Of a stretch of DNA of 64,000 nucleotides, positions 59,741-64,000 are shown piece by piece. A program made the translations under genes and the position numbers. The notes below the pieces were generated by a model. That model was given only the letters and a program-made list of their open reading frames with translations, made no database searches and was not told the origin of the DNA. Source of the DNA: Tepidanaerobacter sp. EBM-38 (GTDB lineage: Bacteria > Bacillota > Thermosediminibacteria > Thermosediminibacterales > Tepidanaerobacteraceae); contig MPOT01000041.1 of NCBI GenBank assembly GCA_001896545.1, positions 43,432 to 107,431 on the forward strand. The letters are read 5' to 3'. Every line of letters starts with the position of its first letter. The stretch's first letter is position 1.

Positions 59741-59760
59741 ACAGGTTAACAATCACCTGT
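59741..59760. promoter_or_regulatory. inverted repeat upstream of the suf operon
   Basis: ACAGGT-N8-ACCTGT lies 74 bases before sufC. It could be an operator or a short RNA stem. The rest of the 59567-59833 gap shows no gene; a weak TTGAAT..TATGCA pair lies between the repeat and sufC. Confidence 0.4.
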
Positions 59761-59833
59761 AAATAGCTTTTGAATAAATCTTTATTTAGCTTTATGCAAT
59801 ATATATAACACGGAAGGAAAGAGGTTGGGAATT

Positions 59834-60571
59834 ATGTTAAAACTCGAATCTGTTTACCTGCACTTGAAAAACGGTCATGAGGACTTTCCTATATTAGAAG
59901 ATATAAATTTAGAGTTGGAAAATAATAAGTTTTATGCCTTGACCGGTCCAAATGGTGGTGGGAAAACATCACTAGCCAAAGTCATCATGGGTATTTATAA
60001 AAATGATAAAGGCCGACTGATTTTTGATGGCGAGGATATAACAAATCTAAGCATAACCGAACGTGCCAAGGTCGGCATCAGTTATGCGTTTCAAAATCCT
60101 CCTAGATTTAAGGGTATGAAGATTAAAGACCTTCTTAAAATATCTGCCGACGAAAGTTCGTTAAGAGCTATGCTTCGAGCCGTAGGTTTATGCCCCCAGG
60201 ATTATCTTGACAGAGAATGCGATGCAAGCCTTTCAGGCGGCGAGATGAAGAGGATTGAGTTAGCTACGGTTCTTGCAAGACCATCAAAATTAGTAATCTA
60301 CGATGAACCGGAAGCAGGTGTTGACCTTTGGAGTTTTGAAAATCTACTGCAACTAATTAGAAACTACCATAAAAAAGGCAATGTAACGAGTGTGGTTATC
60401 ACGCATCATGAAAGAGTCTTATCGCTGGCGGATGAAATAATTCTTTTGGCCGATGGCAAAATAGCCGAAAGAGGTTCGAAGGAAAAAATATTGCCACTGA
60501 TACAAAAGGATTCAAGATGCTGCTGGCAGGCAAATTGTGGAGGTAATGACAATGAAATTGAATGCTATTGA
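59834..60571 (+). CDS. sufC: Fe-S assembly ATPase SufC
   Basis: 245 residues from ATG 59834 (AAAGAGG nine bases upstream; TTG 59825 lies next to that site). ABC ATPase: Walker A GPNGGGKTSL (Lys44), Q-loop, signature LSGGEMKR, Walker B LVIYDEPEAG. Stands with a single SufB/SufD-type gene, the reduced two-gene SUF (SMS-type) layout of many anaerobes. The C-terminal tail is unusual: four cysteines within the last 17 residues (CCWQANC..EC). It overlaps the next gene by 20 bases. Confidence 0.92.
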   Translation: MLKLESVYLHLKNGHEDFPILEDINLELENNKFYALTGPNGGGKTSLAKVIMGIYKNDKGRLIFDGEDITNLSITERAKVGISYAFQNPPRFKGMKIKDLLKISADESSLRAMLRAVGLCPQDYLDRECDASLSGGEMKRIELATVLARPSKLVIYDEPEAGVDLWSFENLLQLIRNYHKKGNVTSVVITHHERVLSLADEIILLADGKIAERGSKEKILPLIQKDSRCCWQANCGGNDNEIECY

Positions 60572-61475
60572 AAACGAACTTTTGAAAAATATTGCAGATT
60601 TGCATAAAATACCATCAGGAGCTGTTAATATCAGAAAGAATGGTGAGGGCATTATACGCCACTCTTCTGCCAATATTGAGGTTCGTCCAAAAACTGACAA
60701 GCCTGGCATCGATGTCATAATTGCACCAGGCACTAAAAATGAAGCGGTACACATTCCTGTTTTGATAACCATGTCCGGGGTGGTGGATGTCGTATATAAT
60801 ACAATCATCATAGGTGAAGGAGCAGATGTAACTGTAGTAGCTGGCTGTGGGATTCATAATCCCGGCTCTAAAAAATCCCAGCATGACGGTATTCATGAAA
60901 TAATTGTTAAAAAAGGCGCCAAAATGCGGTATTTAGAAAAACACTACGGTGAAGGTGAAGGAACCGGTGAAAGGGTTTTAAATCCACAAACACTTGTCAT
61001 AATGGAACAAGACTCTATGGCCGAAATGGAACTTGTGCAAATAAAAGGTGTTGATAGTACTGTCCGTGATACAAAGGCTAAATTAGCCGAAGGGGCAAGC
61101 CTGATTATAACCGAACGTCTTCTGACCCACCAAAATCAGGAAGCGGTATCTGATATGACAATAGAGCTTAATGGTCAGGGTTCTAATGCAAAAGTTGTAT
61201 CTCGCTCAGTTGCAAAGGATAATTCCAAGCAGGTATTTCGCCCAATAGTTATCGCTAGGGCCAGCAGTAAGGGACATGTTGAATGTGATTCTATCATAAT
61301 GAATCAAGGCAAAATAAGCTCGACACCTGCCATTACTGCAGAGCATCCAGATGCTCAATTGACTCACGAGGCTGCTATTGGCAGAATAGCTGAAGAACAA
61401 CTTCTAAAATTAATGACTCTAGGTCTTTCTGAAGAAGAAGCTGAGGATGTAATACTACGAGGTTTTCTACAATGA
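60552..61475 (+). CDS. sufB: SufB/SufD-family Fe-S scaffold protein
   Basis: 307 residues from ATG 60552 (GGAGGT seven bases upstream). The beta-helix core and C-terminal block (SSTPAITAEHPDAQLTHEAAIG and EEQLLKLMTLGLSEEEAEDVILRGF) are SufB/D. The Cys in HVECDSIIM aligns with the SufB active Cys (QCDS), so this single protein may work as a SufB homodimer with SufC. It is shorter than E. coli SufB (about 495) because the N-terminal part is absent. No SufS or SufU is adjacent. Confidence 0.9.
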   Translation: MKLNAIENELLKNIADLHKIPSGAVNIRKNGEGIIRHSSANIEVRPKTDKPGIDVIIAPGTKNEAVHIPVLITMSGVVDVVYNTIIIGEGADVTVVAGCGIHNPGSKKSQHDGIHEIIVKKGAKMRYLEKHYGEGEGTGERVLNPQTLVIMEQDSMAEMELVQIKGVDSTVRDTKAKLAEGASLIITERLLTHQNQEAVSDMTIELNGQGSNAKVVSRSVAKDNSKQVFRPIVIARASSKGHVECDSIIMNQGKISSTPAITAEHPDAQLTHEAAIGRIAEEQLLKLMTLGLSEEEAEDVILRGFLQ

Positions 61476-63025
61476 CGGCTAAATGTATAATGATTCAAGG
61501 AACTGGGTCTTCTGTAGGAAAAAGTCGATTAGTTACCGGACTTTGCAGGTTATTTAAGCAAGATGGATTTAAAGTTGCGCCATTTAAATCTCAAAACATG
61601 GCATTAAATTCATATATAACCCGGGATGGCTTAGAGATGGGCAGAGCTCAAGCTACCCAGGCTGAAGCATGCGGCATAGAGCCTTCGGTCATAATGAATC
61701 CGGTACTGTTAAAGCCGCGTTCAGACAAGAATAGTCAGGTAATAGTTAGAGGCAAACCTTTTGGCAACTTCTCAGCGATGGACTATCATGAATACAAACC
61801 GAAACTAATGCAACTGATAAAAGAAAGTTATGATGAGTTGGCTCGGGATAATGACATAATTGTTATAGAGGGGGCTGGAAGTCCTGCGGAAATAAATCTT
61901 CGTGAAAGAGATATTGTCAATATGGGTATGGCTGAATTGGTTAATGCCCCGGTAGTTATTGTAGGTGATATCGACAGAGGTGGGGTTTTTGCATCATTGG
62001 CAGGAACAATGCTTTTATTGAATGATAATGAAAAAGCCATGGTAAAAGCCGTTATAATAAACAAGTTTCGGGGAGATTTAAAGCTGCTTGAACCAGGCCT
62101 TAAAATGCTGGAGGATATAATAAAACGGCCGGTTTTAGGAGTTGTACCTTATGCCGATATCTATATAGATGAGGAGGATTCTCCTCAAGCGGAAAAAGAA
62201 CGGTTGATGCAAAAGTATGATAGAAGCGATAATGCCGATATGGCTAAAGAAGGCCAATTAAAGGTAAAAGTCTTGAGTCTGCCTCGAATCACAAATTTTA
62301 CTGACTTTGTGCCATTAGGTGAGTTTCCGGGTATTCAGCTATCATATGTATCCAATGGTCCTATTGGCGATGCTGATATGGTTTTAATTCCAGGATCGGA
62401 AAATCCCAAAGAGAGCATGGAATTTATTCAATCAAGAGGTTGGGATAAAGAGATTCAAGCCCTTTCTAAAACAGGTGTGGTAATTTTGGGTATGGGCAGC
62501 AGTTATCCTTTGTTGGGAAAAACCCTGAGTTTTTCTTCGGACTTTGGAATAAAGGAAAACATAAAAGGATTAGGCCTGCTTGATGTGCACATAGAACTGC
62601 AACAACAGGACTCTGCACGTGTGTTAGGGAAAATTTCAAACGATCTGCCGGCTCCAGCAGATGTTTTAAGCGAATCAGAAATAGAAGGTTATCGCATATA
62701 TTCTGGAAATATTATACAACAAGGCAAAGAAATTAATTTTATAAAAACCTATAACTGCTCTGATAATTCATTAGACGGCCTTATATCAGCAACGGGTCGT
62801 ACCCTTGGAACCTTTATTCACGGAATATTTGACAATCCTGATTTTACCATGAAATTCATAAACTTTTTAAAAAATATTAAACATGATGAAAGTGTTATCA
62901 TAAACAATGCCAAATCTTTTGATTTTAATAAATTTAAAGAGGCTGAATATGATCGCTGGGCGGATATAGTCAGGGCTAATATCGATATTAAAAAGTTATA
63001 TGAGATAATAGGTATAGAAATATAG
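61472..63025 (+). CDS. cobQ: cobyric acid synthase CobQ lacking the glutaminase cysteine
   Basis: 517 residues. N-terminal ATP-dependent synthetase domain is well kept (IQGTGSSVGKSRLVTGLCR, APFKSQNMALNS, ARDNDIIVIEGAGSPAEINL). In the C-terminal glutamine amidotransferase domain the nucleophile motif, normally LGICGGYQ, reads LGMGSSYP, so Cys is Gly342; the later His (GTFIHGIFDNP) is present. CobQ amidates four side chains of adenosylcobyrinate with ammonia from glutamine. Here ammonia would have to come from solution, or the substrate differs. ATG overlaps the sufB stop; no other cobalamin genes are near. Confidence 0.85.
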   Translation: MTAKCIMIQGTGSSVGKSRLVTGLCRLFKQDGFKVAPFKSQNMALNSYITRDGLEMGRAQATQAEACGIEPSVIMNPVLLKPRSDKNSQVIVRGKPFGNFSAMDYHEYKPKLMQLIKESYDELARDNDIIVIEGAGSPAEINLRERDIVNMGMAELVNAPVVIVGDIDRGGVFASLAGTMLLLNDNEKAMVKAVIINKFRGDLKLLEPGLKMLEDIIKRPVLGVVPYADIYIDEEDSPQAEKERLMQKYDRSDNADMAKEGQLKVKVLSLPRITNFTDFVPLGEFPGIQLSYVSNGPIGDADMVLIPGSENPKESMEFIQSRGWDKEIQALSKTGVVILGMGSSYPLLGKTLSFSSDFGIKENIKGLGLLDVHIELQQQDSARVLGKISNDLPAPADVLSESEIEGYRIYSGNIIQQGKEINFIKTYNCSDNSLDGLISATGRTLGTFIHGIFDNPDFTMKFINFLKNIKHDESVIINNAKSFDFNKFKEAEYDRWADIVRANIDIKKLYEIIGIEI

Positions 63026-63044
63026 GAAGATCGAGGGGGGTGAG

Positions 63045-63674
63045 GTGATAAAAGTGTTTGATTTTAGTAGAAGAGAAAAAATGCTTTTGGGTATATTGCT
63101 GATATTGATTGTTTCCTTAGGTTCCATTACATATTATGTATTTTTCAGGAAACCTCCTGAGATAGCATTTAAACTTCAGGAGGAACCTGCAATCCCTGTT
63201 ACAGCTCCAGCTGCGGAAACGGAGAAAATAGTGGTTTATGTTACCGGAGCGGTAAAAAACCCCGGCGTATATACATTGGAAGAAGGGAATAGAGTAAAAG
63301 ATGCTATAGAAATAGCAGGAGGTCACCTCCCCGATGCTGATCTTTTACGGTTAAATCTGGCTCAAAAGGTGCATGATGAAGATAAATTATATGTTCCCCA
63401 AATTGGGGAAACACCGGAACAATCAGAATTTGAAGATACTACTTATGAGGCTACGGTAGGTTTAAGTTCCAAAAATGATGGCAAAATTAATATCAATACT
63501 GCAGGCGAAACAGAACTTACCCAATTGCCCGGCATTGGTCCCGTGACCGCACAGAAAATTATGGATTACAGAAAAACTAACGGTTTGTTTAAGACTATAG
63601 ATGATATAAAGAATGTTTCGGGAATAGGAGATAAAAAATTTGAACAAATAAAGGATAAAATTAAAGTTAAATAA
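63045..63674 (+). CDS. comEA: competence protein ComEA-type DNA-binding protein
   Basis: 209 residues: membrane anchor (about 13-32), SLBB domain (about 63-118; VVYVTGAVKNPGVYTLEEG) and a C-terminal helix-hairpin-helix DNA-binding domain (about 148-209; ININTAGETELTQLPGIGPVTAQKI). ComEA binds double-stranded DNA at the cell surface for uptake. GTG 63045 and GTG 63054 are both possible starts; the AGGGGGGTGAGG run lies before both. Confidence 0.9.
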   Translation: MIKVFDFSRREKMLLGILLILIVSLGSITYYVFFRKPPEIAFKLQEEPAIPVTAPAAETEKIVVYVTGAVKNPGVYTLEEGNRVKDAIEIAGGHLPDADLLRLNLAQKVHDEDKLYVPQIGETPEQSEFEDTTYEATVGLSSKNDGKININTAGETELTQLPGIGPVTAQKIMDYRKTNGLFKTIDDIKNVSGIGDKKFEQIKDKIKVK

Positions 63675-63720
63675 GGCAGATATGATGTCTAAATAAACGG
63701 CAAACCACCGCGAAATATAC

Positions 63721-63924
63721 TTATTTATTTTTAGTATTTTCAGCTATAATTTGGTTTGCGCGTTCATTCATATTGGGATATAAATCAATCGGAACATATT
63801 GCGGTCCTAAAGTAGTTGCTACAGTAAATCTTGCACATTTTGTTTTATCGGATTCACAGTAATTTTTGCGGTAAATAGCTCCTAAACCGCTTTCAATTGG
63901 GCAGTGCTGACGCATGAAAAACAT
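63721..63924 (-). CDS. small Cys-containing protein of unknown function
   Basis: 67 residues read from ATG 63924, but the frame stays open to the window edge, so the gene may start further right. The conserved-looking part is CPIESGLGAIYRKNYC.., ESDKTKCARFTVATTLG and VPIDLYPNMNERANQII. A pattern of three Cys followed by CARF..ALG..VP.DL.PN recurs, from memory, in small proteins and kinase-linked domains of anaerobes and may bind an Fe-S cluster. No ribosome binding site was seen for ATG 63924. Confidence 0.5.
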   Translation of the reverse strand: MFFMRQHCPIESGLGAIYRKNYCESDKTKCARFTVATTLGPQYVPIDLYPNMNERANQIIAENTKNK

Positions 63925-64000
63925 AAACCATATCTGACAAAGGATGAAAGCTCTTCCTAAAAAAACTTTTTCGCAAAACCAGTCTGGACAAACTTTTCCC

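Noticed and set aside
1..64000. CRISPR array, tRNA, rRNA or intact prophage
   Set aside because: No regularly spaced direct repeats, no tRNA cloverleaf segments or rRNA stretches, and no phage or integrase genes were seen on reading the window.

Overview
The window looks like a chromosomal segment of a low-GC, endospore-forming, rod-shaped anaerobe of the class Clostridia. The evidence is A+T-rich DNA with strong GGAGG-type ribosome binding sites, frequent TTG and GTG starts, spore genes (pdaB-like, spmA/spmB, spoIVFA/spoIVFB-like, sleB/ypeB, a spo0B-like gene), a leucine T-box, the Prp/L27 pair, a two-gene SUF system and a sigma-54 regulon. A moderately thermophilic Thermoanaerobacterales-type organism (for example Tepidanaerobacter-like) is a guess from gene content only. 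No rRNA, tRNA, CRISPR array or intact mobile element was seen.

Layout. 1-7.0 kb: partial GDT1-type transporter and a small membrane partner (minus), PdaB-like deacetylase, a two-component system, a eukaryote-type hexokinase and alanine dehydrogenase. 7.0-13.8 kb: CadC-like metal regulator with uvrC, spmAB, then a minus-strand pair (threonine aldolase and a chemoreceptor with an unusual C-terminal sensor-like domain), and an Asp23 protein. 13.8-26.5 kb: an accessory metabolic island. A sigma-54 activator with a PrpR-type sensor domain stands before a perfect -24/-12 promoter and eight genes: DUF1537 kinase, PdxA2-like dehydrogenase, DapA-family lyase, iron alcohol dehydrogenase, TAXI-TRAP binding protein, Gfo/Idh/MocA oxidoreductase, fused TRAP permease and a fumarate-reductase-like flavoprotein. 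Kinase plus PdxA2 is the known core for breaking down four-carbon sugar acids such as D-threonate. The remaining enzymes do not fit that short route, so this island is the best candidate for an undescribed pathway.

26.5-28.3 kb: a possible mobile-element scar and an ECF sigma/anti-sigma pair (minus). 28.5-40.4 kb: one long run of cell-shape and division genes: NusG-II protein, Gx transporter, DUF4321, maf, radC, mreBCD, mrdA, minCDE, an FtsA-like protein with an extra C-terminal repeat region, and rodA. 40.6-46.5 kb: spoIVFA/spoIVFB-like pair, two radical-SAM-associated genes and RNase G. 46.6-50.4 kb: a spore-related block of sleB-ypeB surrounded by five small unrecognised genes, three of which are on the minus strand behind a SigK-like promoter. 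50.5-56.7 kb: rplU-prp-rpmA, spo0B-like, obg, nadD, yqeK, lytR-type, rsfS. 56.7-63.7 kb: T-box plus leuS, a minimal sufC-sufB operon, a cobQ that has lost its glutaminase cysteine, and comEA. A small Cys-rich protein runs on the minus strand at the right edge.

Start sites were moved downstream of the longest frame where a well-spaced ribosome binding site decided it; this is stated in the entries concerned.
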